A stretch of DNA of 64,000 bases from Adineta ricciae. Taxonomy: Eukaryota; Rotifera; Eurotatoria; Adinetida; Adinetidae. The first letter of the stretch is position 1. Each line of letters starts with the position of its first letter. This document shows positions 1-10,500 of the stretch, in pieces. The position numbers and the translations under genes are program-made. The notes under the pieces are model-generated. The model made no database searches, was not told the origin of the DNA, and worked only from the letters and a program-made list of their open reading frames with translations. The stretch is from NCBI GenBank assembly GCA_905250025.1, contig CAJNOJ010000251.1:62001-126000 (forward strand), written 5' to 3'.

Positions 1-31
1 TTAAATTGATTTTCTTCATATAAATACATAC

Positions 32-150
32 CAAAGTGCTGTAAAATAAAGACCAAAAACTTTGCCACGATATTTCTTCTCATGAAAATCAACTAATTCA
101 TTTAATCGATTATAAACATGTCCTTCAAGGTATCTCGCGACACCGGCCAT
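32..150 (-). CDS. Tryparedoxin/nucleoredoxin-like protein, first exon only (gene continues past window start)
   Basis: This is the first exon of a thioredoxin-fold gene whose rest lies before the window. It starts at the ATG at 150 (MAGVARYLEG...) and runs 119 bp to a GT donor at 28-31. It ends ...LYFTALW, with the Trp codon split by the intron exactly as in the two complete neighbours at 465-963 and 1160-1727. In those genes the next exon supplies the CxxC active site directly after this Trp, so the same is inferred here. Exon length (119 bp) and splice phase are identical in all three copies. It is the downstream member of a three-gene tandem array on the minus strand. Confidence 0.8.
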
Positions 151-464
151 GATCTTGTTGATGTAAAAATGAAATATGATAATGATTTTCCTCTTTCGTT
201 ATGTCCTCGGTCTTTTTTTCTCGTCTCCTGCCTTGATCAGAGATGAAAAAGAAACGAACGAAAGAATCATGATTTACTCGAAGATATGCGATTTGTCCTT
301 CTTCATTCGTCTTCTCCCCTTTCATTCAGGTGAATGATATTATTGAGAATAATTATATTTTATTTATCACTTTCTCTGACAAAGTAAAAATGTTTTCTTT
401 CTATTCGATTGATTTCTAAACTTTTTGTTTTTTCTTACAAAAAAAAAATGATTTTTTTTTTCAA

Positions 465-963
465 TTATTCATCTGAATGCCATGGAAAATCTTTTCCTTT
501 TGGATCTTCTTCACTAATTTTCTCTGTTGCATCCGTACAGATCACTTCTCCTGAATCTCCATCGATTAAAATCAACGTTGGAATTCCATCGACTTCCAAA
601 TTTTCTTCTAATTTTTCCCTTTTATTCTTTTGTTTGAAATCAAACGTCAACCAAGGCATTTCTTTATAATATTCTTTAAACGATTCTTCATCTTCATCCG
701 AACTGATAAAAATGATCTCAAACTTCTTCTTCTCTGCATATGTATTATAAAATTTCACTAATTTCGGTGTAAATTCCCCACACGGACCACACCTAAAACG
801 AAACATCGAATCACAATGACCTTTTTTTCAAAAACGAAACATACCAATGAGCACTGAAATACAATCCAAAAACCATTCCTTCATATTCTTCATCATTCAA
901 ATCTACTTTTTTATTTGTTTTATTATAAACATGTCCATTTAGAAGCTTATGTATTGCCGCCAT
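465..963 (-). CDS. Tryparedoxin/nucleoredoxin-like protein with WCGPC active site
   Basis: Two exons (845..963 and 465..792, joined by a 52-bp GT-AG intron) give a 148-aa protein. The join creates the active-site motif WCGPC, the thioredoxin-superfamily CxxC that reduces protein disulfides in the cytosol. Downstream, FTPKLVKFY, the SSDEDEESF stretch and VDGIPTLILID (the cis-Pro loop) follow the tryparedoxin/nucleoredoxin layout. There is no signal peptide, so the protein is probably cytosolic. Sum of exons 447 bp, in frame. It is the middle member of the tandem array and ends in an acidic HSDE tail. The substrate cannot be told from sequence. The family call is strong; naming it nucleoredoxin or tryparedoxin is a matter of convention. 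Confidence 0.9.
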
Positions 964-1159
964 AATGTTCCTTGTACCTATTCAAAGTATATTTTCAATG
1001 AATGATATTGTTTGATGATTATATATCAAATAGATCCGCCTTTTCATAATAAAAAACAAATCAATATTTTTCTTGTTTGTTAAGGTTTGTTTTCTTTCTA
1101 TTGTTTACCCTTGACGTCAGACGTAATTGCCAAATTTATTTTGAAAAAAAAAGAAAATA

Positions 1160-1727
1160 TTAGGTTACAGAACATTTTTTATCCTCATCTTCTTTGTCTT
1201 TATCTTTATCTTTATTTTCGTCTTCATCTTTGTCTTTGGCTTTTTCTTTCCATGGAAAGTTTTTTCCTTCTTTATCACGACTTTGAATTTGTTCTCGTGC
1301 ATCCGTGCAAATCACATCTCCGGTATCTCCATCGACTAAAATCAATTTCGGAATACCGCTAATCTCGAATTTATTTTCAATTTCATCTTTTTTGTCTTGT
1401 TCATTGAAATCCAATGTTAACCATGGCATTTCTTTGTAATATTCATCAAACGATTCCTGATCGTTGTCCGAACTTAAAAATATAATTTCGAATTTTTTCT
1501 CTTCAGCATATTTTTTATAAAAGTCGATCAATTTCGGTGTGAATAGACGACATGGTGGACACCTAAACAATGAAAAATGAATGAGTTTAGAGATGAAGAA
1601 AGACATACCAATGAGCGCTGAAATAAAATCCCAAAACTTTGCCTTTATATTTCTCATTATTGAGATCAATTTCTTCTTTTTCTTTGTTTAGAATATGTCC
1701 GTCGAATAGTTTTGCAACACCAGCCAT
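1160..1727 (-). CDS. Tryparedoxin/nucleoredoxin-like protein with WCPPC active site and charged tail
   Basis: Exons 1609..1727 and 1160..1562 (46-bp intron) encode 173 aa. The exon join makes WCPPC, the active site typical of tryparedoxins and nucleoredoxins. The fold follows the same order as its neighbour: N-terminal strand ending ...LGFYFSAHW, CxxC helix, LSSDNDQESFDEYYKEMPW, and the cis-Pro region ISGIPKLILVD. It differs from the WCGPC copy by a highly charged Lys/Asp/Glu tail of about 25 residues and a final CSVT. That could be read as a weak CaaX-like end, but Ser at the first aliphatic position makes this doubtful. It is the upstream (5'-most) gene of the minus-strand array. Confidence 0.9.
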
Positions 1728-2626
1728 GAAAATTTTATTTTGATATATTTATCGTAATGAAAGGATAAACGATGTTTTTTCTTCTCTACTTGTTCGTGAT
1801 TTTGATCACAAAAATATTTATCATTCATACTCGATTGCTTTTTCTCTCGTCAATCGAATCATTATAAATATCTTATTGATAAGAAGAATATAATGAATCA
1901 TCTATACGTTTTAACTCGCCTTGAGCATTCATAGAAAATGTTTTTGTACACTCAAAGCAGAACATTAATAAGAAATTCTCTTTGTGCTATGAAAGATATT
2001 TTGATAAATTTGGAGAAGATGTTAAATTTATAGTTGTTAATGTATCACTTGTGCTTATTCGGATAAAAATAGTCTTGTCGATTTTGAATGATGATTATTT
2101 AGGTTTGAAATAAAATCGAATTTGAGTTATAATATGAAAATGACTATGAAGGATAAAACGGGAAGTTCTCACTGCATATGAATGTTAATAAATGAAGACT
2201 TTTTTCGATAATTATTCATCCAAATGTTTCTGATTTGATCAATTTTATCGATAGTGGATATCCAAAAACAAACATCTGAGTGATCGTTTTTCATGACTAT
2301 TCATAAGACAAAACATCAAAATATAGAAAATGTCATTCAACATAAGACAAACTCTTTCGATTGAAATTAAAATTATTTATATAAAACGATCTTTTATTTT
2401 CATAGTCGTTAGAATTCAATTTGAAAATTTAATTATTTTGTATCTATTTAAACAATCCGAATCATCAAATATTTACAAAATTGATACATTGAAGAGAAAG
2501 ATTTATTTAATTTATTGTTATAATCAATAAAATAAAAAAAGTATTTTAATTATCAAGGAAAGGACAATTTTCAATTCGTATTTATTTTTTCAAAAAATGG
2601 GGAAAACGTAAACTTAATGTCTAAGT
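1728..2626. other. Intergenic spacer
   Basis: AT-rich spacer between the thioredoxin-like array and the P450 gene. It holds only short AT-rich open frames without recognisable domains and no RNA gene that I can see. The part next to 1727 is presumably the promoter of the thioredoxin-like gene. Confidence 0.6.
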
Positions 2627-4135
2627 CTAAAATCTTCGAGGTTTGAAATAATTCAAAACACATCCGTCTGCAGGATAAATTGTCGGTAAATACATAATTT
2701 TATCCATATTCGGTCGCTGTGCTCGTTCAAAGTCCATATCAGTTAGTAATGAAATGAATAACATAATATGATTCATTGCATATCGTTGTCCAATACATGC
2801 ATGTGGTCCAGCGCCAAAAGTTAAGAAATTTCGATCATATTCCGCTTGATCTCTTCGATCGGGATTGAATCTATCGGGATCGAACACTTCTGGTTGAGGA
2901 AAACCATTTCGATTTGAACTCCAAATACTCGGAATGATCAAAGCATCTTTTGGTGCGGTGTAATCTTCAGAAATTTGAACGGGTTTCTTTGCTACATGAA
3001 TTGCAAGTGTTGCCGGTGGACGTAATCGTAAGAGTTCTTTCATTACTTGCCAGGTATATTTCATTTGGGCTAACAAATCCGGTGTTAAGGGTTCCAAAGG
3101 ATCCGGACGAATGGATTTTTGTTCTTCACGGACCTTTTCAAGAACTTCGGGATGTTTGCTTAGTTCATGAATTGCAAATGTTAATGAACTCGTGGACGCA
3201 TCTTGAGCAGCAAAAAGAAAATCCAATGTAATTTTGGCGATTTCTTCATCAGTACTGTGTAATGGTCTTGGTTGATTATTATTCTCTGCTTCTTGGATTG
3301 ATTTTAATGTTGAAATTACCCAGAAATCCAGTAAACATGTTGGTTCTGGATTGTCTTTCGACATACGTTGTTTGCTTTGATAAACAATCGATTGTAATGA
3401 ATGACGAATTGATTCCGCTGCTCGAACGCCTTTATAAAGTTGTGTACCGGGGAAACAAATCGGTGCTGCGAACATTCCTCTTGTTAAATTTGTATAATCA
3501 ATTTTAAACTGTTCTCGAATTTTGCTATTCAAATACGGACCAACGAACACAGATAAACTCGTATTGATATTCAAATCATAGACTAACGGTCGCATTTCGA
3601 TTCCATCTTTGGCGTTTTTGCTTAATTCACACCAGTTTTTCATATGACTTCGAATAGCTTCTTCTTGAATATGTAAATAAGTTGAAAGAGCTTTCGTAGT
3701 AAACAATGGTAACAATGCAATACGTAATGTTTTATGTATATGTCCATTCATAAATGCAATATTATCATCTCCTAATAATCGATTAGCATTCGGATGTAAA
3801 AGCAAAGGCATATCAGCTGAACATCGTTCGAATACTTTTCGACATGATTCACTATCCGCAACTAAAACAAAAAATCGTCCGATGATACTATTCCAACTCA
3901 ATTTGCCATAATCCATTTGTCCATGCCAGAAATCATATGGTGCCGATAACATATGAAGAATTCCTCCGATAAATGGTACAGTTAATTTTGGTCCGGGAAG
4001 TGAACCACGCTTGGACATATATGTTAATTGCTCATAGATATATGCTAACAAGATCCCGAAGAAGATAACTGATAACCAAATACTTATTGTCCATGATTGA
4101 ATCATGGCGAATGTTGTTAAAACAATCGAAAGCAT
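2627..4135 (-). CDS. Cytochrome P450, CYP61/CYP710-like (sterol C22-desaturase type)
   Basis: A single exon of 502 aa starts at the first ATG (4135; MLSIVLTTFAM...). The frame stays open to 4168 but with no ATG there. An N-terminal membrane helix is followed by a Pro-rich hinge (GSLPGPKLTVPFIGG). P450 landmarks are all present: I-helix FLFAAQDASTSSL, ExxR as KELLRLRPP, FDPDRF, and the haem loop FGAGPHACIG with Cys near residue 447. The I-helix AAQDASTSS and the NFLTFGAGP loop closely follow fungal ERG5 (CYP61) and plant CYP710, which desaturate sterol C22 in the ER. The sterol role is inference from these motifs. A partial second copy lies at 5397-5730. The gene sits 3' of an App1-type phosphatase copy on the same strand. 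Confidence 0.88.
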   Translation of the reverse strand: MLSIVLTTFAMIQSWTISIWLSVIFFGILLAYIYEQLTYMSKRGSLPGPKLTVPFIGGILHMLSAPYDFWHGQMDYGKLSWNSIIGRFFVLVADSESCRKVFERCSADMPLLLHPNANRLLGDDNIAFMNGHIHKTLRIALLPLFTTKALSTYLHIQEEAIRSHMKNWCELSKNAKDGIEMRPLVYDLNINTSLSVFVGPYLNSKIREQFKIDYTNLTRGMFAAPICFPGTQLYKGVRAAESIRHSLQSIVYQSKQRMSKDNPEPTCLLDFWVISTLKSIQEAENNNQPRPLHSTDEEIAKITLDFLFAAQDASTSSLTFAIHELSKHPEVLEKVREEQKSIRPDPLEPLTPDLLAQMKYTWQVMKELLRLRPPATLAIHVAKKPVQISEDYTAPKDALIIPSIWSSNRNGFPQPEVFDPDRFNPDRRDQAEYDRNFLTFGAGPHACIGQRYAMNHIMLFISLLTDMDFERAQRPNMDKIMYLPTIYPADGCVLNYFKPRRF

Positions 4136-4604
4136 TGCTATAGAGAGAAGAAAAAGACGTACTTTCAATCGTAGTTTTTCTTATTGAATGAAGGAGAAAA
4201 GAAAAAGAAATTGAATGTGATTTAAAGTACCCATTTAGGAAACCAATGTTATTCTTCGTTGCCGTGCTCAACCAATAAAAATAGGTTATTTTTACAGCGT
4301 TCGGACGACCTTTATTCAAATTTTTCTTCGTGTAAACAATTTCTTATCAACATGCAAATAGTAGAAAAAGAAAAATGTGCTTATTATGTCTGATACCTCG
4401 CAAATCAAGGTGGATTGTATTCATTAACGAAAAAAAAAAGCGAAGATAAATGTATATGTGATCATTCGTCTGTACTAAGCGTTCGAAGGCGACGAGTTTG
4501 ATTTACCCTGGATAAGTAAATCGACTATTCGATTTGTCAAAGTCCAATTTTGTTAGAGAGAGAGAGAGAGAGAAATGTTGTATTCTGTTTTTTATTTTTT
4601 TTAT
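4136..4604. other. Spacer with GA microsatellite
   Basis: Gap between the P450 gene and the truncated App1 copy. It contains a (GA)n run at about 4555-4574. The homologous spacer in the second copy (5731-6192) has a shorter GA run near 6151-6162, so the repeat length differs between copies. The P450 promoter should be here. Confidence 0.6.
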
Positions 4605-5395
4605 TTAGAAAATTTTCTCAGGTAAATCGTAACCGTTGACAAAAGTGTCCCATTTTGATTTCGGTATTTGTTGAAATACGTGACTTAAACGATTTGAAGC
4701 AGTTAGATTGGCAACACGTATAAAAATCTTAAGAATTCTATTGGCGTAATGACGATAAATATTGGCGTAAATTTCCGGATCTTTTTGAAAGATATCGCCG
4801 AGTAAAACAAATTTCCTCGAATGTGTTTCTTGAAAGAACATGTGAAGAATCGTGGTCTTTTGCTTGATGAACGATTTTGATGAGAAAAACCCGAAGAAGT
4901 TCGTATCAAACCAGGTAAAATGCCTCATGTGATAAGAACCGGACGGAAATTGTTCATAATCCAGAAAATCACGTAGAAATGGGTATAATTGGTCAGGCGA
5001 AGCAGTCAAATAATGAAATGTGGCATTGTAAGACTCTTCATATAAGCGATATCGTTCCGACATACCCAAAATTGCTTCATATTCACCTGAGAATGTATGA
5101 CGAAGAACAGAACGAACACTAGTGACACCTGTCACCTTTATCGTATCATCCTATAAAAGGAAAATCATTAGTCTTTGACAAAGAAAAATGCTCTTATTTA
5201 CAATATCACTGATGATTGAAATTCCATTATCGTCACAGAGGAAAATTTCGCCTTTACTTCGAAGATTTCCATCATTTGTTGACACAAAATATTCCACTTT
5301 TCCTCCCGGAATACGCAAATGCTGAACATCATCGTTGGACAAACGAAATTGTTTTTTCAACAAACCATGTGCATCGGTTTTCACACACATTTCAG
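4605..5395 (-). pseudogene. App1-type phosphatase, 5'-truncated copy ending at the N
   Basis: This is the second copy of the gene at 6193-7350. It has the complete last exon (4605..5150, 546 bp, same length as the full copy) and part of the preceding exon (5202..5395). The intron position and the exon join giving SDIDDTIK are conserved. Upstream, the sequence stops at the N at 5396, so the start codon and signal peptide are missing. No internal stop or frameshift is visible. The truncation is therefore more likely an assembly break than biological decay. It differs from the full copy by a few residues (for example FGFFSSK against FEFFSSK). Confidence 0.75.
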
Positions 5396-5396
5396 N

Positions 5397-5730
5397 GCAA
5401 AGGCATATCAGCTGAACATCGTTCGAATACTTTTCGACATGATTCACTATCCGCAACTAAAACAAAAAATCGTCCGATGATACTATTCCAACTCAATTTG
5501 CCATAATCCATTTGTCCATGCCAGAAATCATATGGTGCCGATAACATATGAAGAATTCCTCCAATAAATGGTACAGTTAATTTTGGTCCGGGAAGTGAAC
5601 CACGCTTGGACATATATGTCAATTGCTCATAGATATATGCTAACAAGATTCCGAAGAAGATAATTGATAACCAAATACTGATTGTCCATGATTGTATCAT
5701 GGCAAATGTTGTTAAAGCAACCGAAAGCAT
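5397..5730 (-). pseudogene. Cytochrome P450, N-terminal fragment (second copy)
   Basis: An open frame from the ATG at 5730 repeats roughly the first 110 residues of the P450 at 2627-4135, including GSLPGPKLTVPFIGG and the stretch ending CSADMPL. It then runs into the N at 5396. There are few amino-acid differences and no stop. The missing four-fifths is explained by the contig join rather than by a biological deletion. Treat it as an allele or paralogue fragment. Confidence 0.75.
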
Positions 5731-6192
5731 TTCTACAGAGAGAAGAAAAAGAGGTACTTTCAATCGTAGTTTTTCTTATTGAATGAAGGAAAAAAGAAAA
5801 AGAAACTGAATGTAATTTAAAGTACTCATTTAGAAAACCAATGTTATTCTTTGTTGACGTGCTCAACCAATAAAAATAACTTATTTTTACAGCGATCGAA
5901 CGACCTTTATTCAAATTTTTCTTCTTGTAAACAACTTCTTATCAACATGCAAATAGTAGAAAGAGAAAAATGTGCTTATTATGTCTGATACCTCGCAAAT
6001 CAAGGTAGATTGTACTCATTAATGAAAAAAAGTGAAGACTAATATTTATCTGATCATTCACCTGTACTAAGCGTTCGAAGGCGACGACTTTGATTTATCC
6101 TGGATAGGTAAATCGATTATCCGATTTGTCAAAGTCCGATTTTTTTTATAGAGAGAGAGAGAAATGTTCTTTTGTGTTTTTTCTTTTTTTAT

Positions 6193-7350
6193 TTAGAAAA
6201 TTTTTTCAGGTAAATCATAACCGTTGACAAAAGTGCCCCATTTTGATTTCGGTATTTGTTGAAACACGTGATTTAAACGATTTGAAGCAGTTAGATTGGC
6301 AACACGTATAAAAATCTTCAAAATTCTATTGGCGTAATGACGATAAATATTGGCGTAGATTTCCGGATCTTTTTGAAAGATATCGCCGAGTAAAATAAAT
6401 TTCCTCGAGTGTGTTTCTTGAAAGAACATGTGAAGAATCGTGGTCTTTTGCTTGATGAATGACTTTGACGAGAAAAACTCGAAGAAATTCATATCAAACC
6501 AGGTAAAATGCCTCATGTGATAAGAACCGGACGGAAACTGTTCATAATCCAGAAAATCACGTAGAAATGGGTATAATTGGTCAGGCGAAGCAGTTAAATA
6601 ATGAAATGTGGCATTGTAAGACTTTTCATATAAACGATATCGCTCCGACATACCCAAAATTGCTTCGTATTCACCTGAGAACGTATGACGAAGAACAGAG
6701 CGAACACTAGTGACACCTGTCACCTTTATCGTATCATCCTATAAAAGAGAATTCATTAGTCATTGACAAAAGAAAATGCTTTTATTTACAATATCACTGA
6801 TGATTGAAATTCCGTTATCGTCACAGAGGAAAATTTCGCCTTTACTTCGAAGATTTCCATCATTTGTTGACACAAAATATTCCACTTTTCCTCCCGGAAT
6901 ACGCAAATGCTGAACATCATCGTTGGACAAACGAAATTGTTTTTTCAACAAACCATGTGCATCGGTTTTCACACACATTTCAGATGTTAAACCCTCCAAA
7001 CATAACGTTTTATACTTTTTTCCACTTCCGGTGAAATACGCAACGCGTTTTCGATTCACTTCATTAACAACGGTGGACAAGGCCGTTCGAGCTAATTTCG
7101 CCCGAACGAGATTGTGTTCGAAATACCAACCTGAGGGAAAAGTAAAGTATTTCATACGGAGAAACAAATGGCAAAGTTTACCTTGGGCATAGAGAATCCA
7201 ATCGTCGGTTGGTTGAGCATTGCTCGCGTTTGAATGGTATCGAAAAGCAACCGACGGAACGAGATATAGTTGCTTGTCATTTGAGAAGAAGAAGCTGAGA
7301 TTCGGAAGAAACTGTGCAAAGAAAATTGAGATTAGTAAATGTTTTTCCAT
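6193..7350 (-). CDS. Secreted App1-type phosphatidate phosphatase (DUF2183) family protein
   Basis: Three exons (7182..7350, 6790..7130, 6193..6738) give 351 aa. The first intron is 51 bp and in frame, so retention is possible, but removing it yields the family-like DDWILYAQGWYF. A hydrophobic N-terminus (MEKHLLISIFFAQF) predicts a signal peptide. The second splice creates SDIDDTIK, the DxDxT nucleophile motif of HAD phosphatases. TAS (motif II), an FIKQKTT lysine region and LGDIFQKDPEIY (motif IV with both acids) follow in App1 order. App1 in yeast dephosphorylates phosphatidate at endocytic sites. A secreted version is unusual, so the substrate here is open. The N-terminal domain resembles the beta domain that precedes DUF2183 in other members. 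Confidence 0.88.
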
Positions 7351-7514
7351 GACTTATCGAAAGATGGAAGGAGATACTGTTGTTTTTTTTACAAAGGAAA
7401 GCAACAACAGGATGAATTTACGTATTAGATTACAGAAGGAAAGATGTCATGTTCGGTTATACATTGATGATCAACGGATATATTTTATTAGGGATTATTC
7501 AAAGGAAAAATAAG

Positions 7515-7520
7515 TATAAA
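7515..7520 (+). promoter_or_regulatory. Candidate TATA box
   Basis: TATAAA lies about 45 bp upstream of the ATG at 7561 in otherwise AT-rich DNA. Position fits a core promoter with a very short 5' leader; the match alone is weak evidence. Confidence 0.4.
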
Positions 7521-7560
7521 ATGACAGATTTTTATTCAATATTTTCAAAAGAGGAACAAC

Positions 7561-10500
7561 ATGTTGTTTCGATTCATATACTTGATAGTTTTTGTCTTCG
7601 CAACGGTATATACAGTACCTTTGGATGAGTTCTTCCCGTTTGGCATTGAAAATGGCGATTCAGTTATGCTTGGATCGAATAACAGTATCAATTCTATTGA
7701 CCTTCCATATGATATTCCGTATTTTGATGATTTTTATACAGAAATTTCTATTTTGGCCAATGGTTTATTTGCATTGAACTCGCTATTGACTCCCTATCAA
7801 TACAATGATCCTCAACCGTTTCCATTACGAGACAATGACTCGATTATCGCTGGGTATTGGTATCAAGGTTATCACAATCAGATATATAACAACAGAACAG
7901 AAATTTATTATCAAATTCACAGCAATACAACAAATTCCAGTTCATCACAGAAAGCATTTGCTAAAGCCAACGAATATATTCAAAAGTATCTTTCAACCCA
8001 ACGTACATTTCAACCTAAGATGGTAATCACGAGTACATGGTTATGGATCGGTTCAGCGGAACCAAATTCGAGCAATACATTCCAAATCGTGTTAACCACC
8101 GACGAAGAGCGTAGCTTTGTCTTCTTCCTTTACCATCAACTTCAATGGGCAAATCCAGCTAATAGTTCATTTTACAGAGTTCAAGCAGGAGTCAATCATG
8201 AAAGACGAAATGTCTCTATATCACTTCCATATACAGATACAGATGACATTGTCAAGTTAGTTAATGAAAGTAATGTCAATGTGCCAGGATTATTCGTTTA
8301 TCGTGTTGATACTCTTGATGTTAATGCAAGTCGATGTGCTGAAAATGCATCGACAATTTCATTTCGGCCACGATTCGGTTCACAACTCGGTTCGACACCT
8401 TTGATTATCTACGGCCCGTGTTTCACTGATCAAACTCAGATCAAATGTCGATTCGAAGGGTCGCACATTGTCACAGGATTTGTTCTAGATCAAAATCGTG
8501 CTTTATGTCGAACACCATTCGTATCCAAACATCATTCAGGACCTGTCGAGATATCTATTGATAATGGGCAAACATTTCTCCCAGCAGGTACTTTTCTTTA
8601 TCTTCCAGTTCAATTCGGTTCGAATGAAGTGACCGTCGAAGTTGAGAATGGACAGAAATTACCCAACACCGGAGATTATGTCACTGTAAAATGGCAATTT
8701 TCGAATAGAGTCAAAAACATATTTCCGAATGGTGCTGTTATCGATATTGAACTATTGAAGGTGCGTCTTAATAGTCTTTCACAATTGGACATAGCTTCTA
8801 AGAGTGTTGTGTTGGCATCGAATTTGTCTATGATGAATGAACATCGAGTTCGAATACCTGAAGATATTCTCACTGGATTTATTCGAGTTGTTGTTCGTTT
8901 GAATTCAAATGTTTATGCTGGTATACATTCCGATCTATTGGTTATGAATAGTTCCTCAAATTCAGCGGCTGAATCGTGTCGAAAATGGGCTGATCAACAA
9001 ACTGATCCAGCTGACTGGAATGATGGTCCACTTCTGCCATGTCCTATGACCACTGATCAAGTCAAACGAGCAGGTTTCTGCTGTTACGAACCAGAAGCGC
9101 ATTGTTATAAAAACAGTCCGAATTCAAATAATTGTTGGCTACACAAAGGTCGTTCTGATCGCCATGAATCTTCGGCAGTCGAATGTTACACATCAAAATA
9201 CGCGAATGCTCATGGTGCCAGCGCACAATGTTGTTATGATGATAAGGGAATGATTATAACACGTGGTACAGGTGCAGGAACAGATGATCGATATCGACCA
9301 ACCAGCACACCGTTACAACATTTTTTCCATGATTTCGTTCCGTATTTACAATGCTGTATAATCAGTACGGATTTTGAAACCTGTAATATGTATATGACCT
9401 ATCGACCACCACGACGAGGAAGTAATACGATGGGTGATAGTGGTCGAATGTGGGGTGATCCTCATTTTGGTACACTTGATGGGTTTTCTTATACATTTAA
9501 TGGTTACGGAGAATATACGTATCTAGCAATAAGTAACAAATCATCGCCCGCTGCTGATTTTAATGCGAACGGACAGTCATATGTATTTCTATCGCAAATA
9601 CGTACTGTTCCAATTGAAACAAATGGACCTACTGTTACAAAAGCTTTCGCTGCTCGGTCGTTTGATGCCGAAAGTAAACCAATAAGTTTAACAACAGATT
9701 CTCGTCATAGTATTATTTTACATCGTGATAAACAGGTTATCGAATGGGAGGAAGATATTAATAAAATCGTCTTTCCTGAACTAACCATTGTTCGAGAAAA
9801 TGATTATCAATATCAATTTTCATGGAATATTGGTGTTACTATCGTAGTTAATATCGTACGAATTACTTTACCATCGAAGCAATTTGTTCTTAATGTTGGT
9901 GCTTTCATCTCTGGAGACTTTTCTCGCAAAACATATGGATTAATGGGCACTTATGATGGCAATCCAGACAACGATCTTCGAGCTTCCAATGGTACAATAA
10001 TCAGTAAAAACACGTCAATTAAACAAATTCATGAAGATTTCGGCAAGTCATGGGCAATTGATCCAACAACTTCGTTATTTATCTACAACTCAGATAAAAC
10101 AGCACAATGGTTTTCTGATCAAAATCGTATTTTTACACCATCCTTTACTAGACCACCACCAAACCATTCTTCCCATCAAGTTACATGCGGTATTAACCCA
10201 ACATTACCAGAAACGTCATGGAGTTCAGCTCAACGAACGTGTTCTTATGATTTATCCATAACAAATGATACTGATTTCGCAAAAGAATCTCTGAAAGCCG
10301 GTGAACAATTTGAACGCATGCAGATTCGTTCACCAGATTATCCTTTATTCAATTCAAGTCTTCCTCTAAGAATGGATTTAATAGCAAATGATATTGTTGA
10401 ACTAAATCTGTCTCCATTACGAGACAATTCATCGAATATCACCCTCTCATCGATACATTTACCATCTAACTCGACGCTCAATACATCCACTGGTGTTTTT

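Larger units (their letters stand above)
3802..6983. repeat. Direct duplication (3802-5395 and 5397-6983) abutting a single N
   Basis: About 1.59 kb is present twice in the same order: 3802-5395 and 5397-6983. Each holds the 5' part of the P450 gene, its upstream spacer and the 3' part of the App1-type gene. The copies differ by scattered substitutions and small indels (lengths 1594 and 1587). The only break is the N at 5396. The left copy stops mid-exon of the App1 gene and the right copy begins mid-exon of the P450 gene. That is what an end-to-end join of two haplotype or paralogue contigs would give. Confidence 0.85.

Noticed and set aside
2330-2530. 66-aa open frame on the plus strand
   Set aside because: AT-rich composition, no domain, no neighbouring signals.
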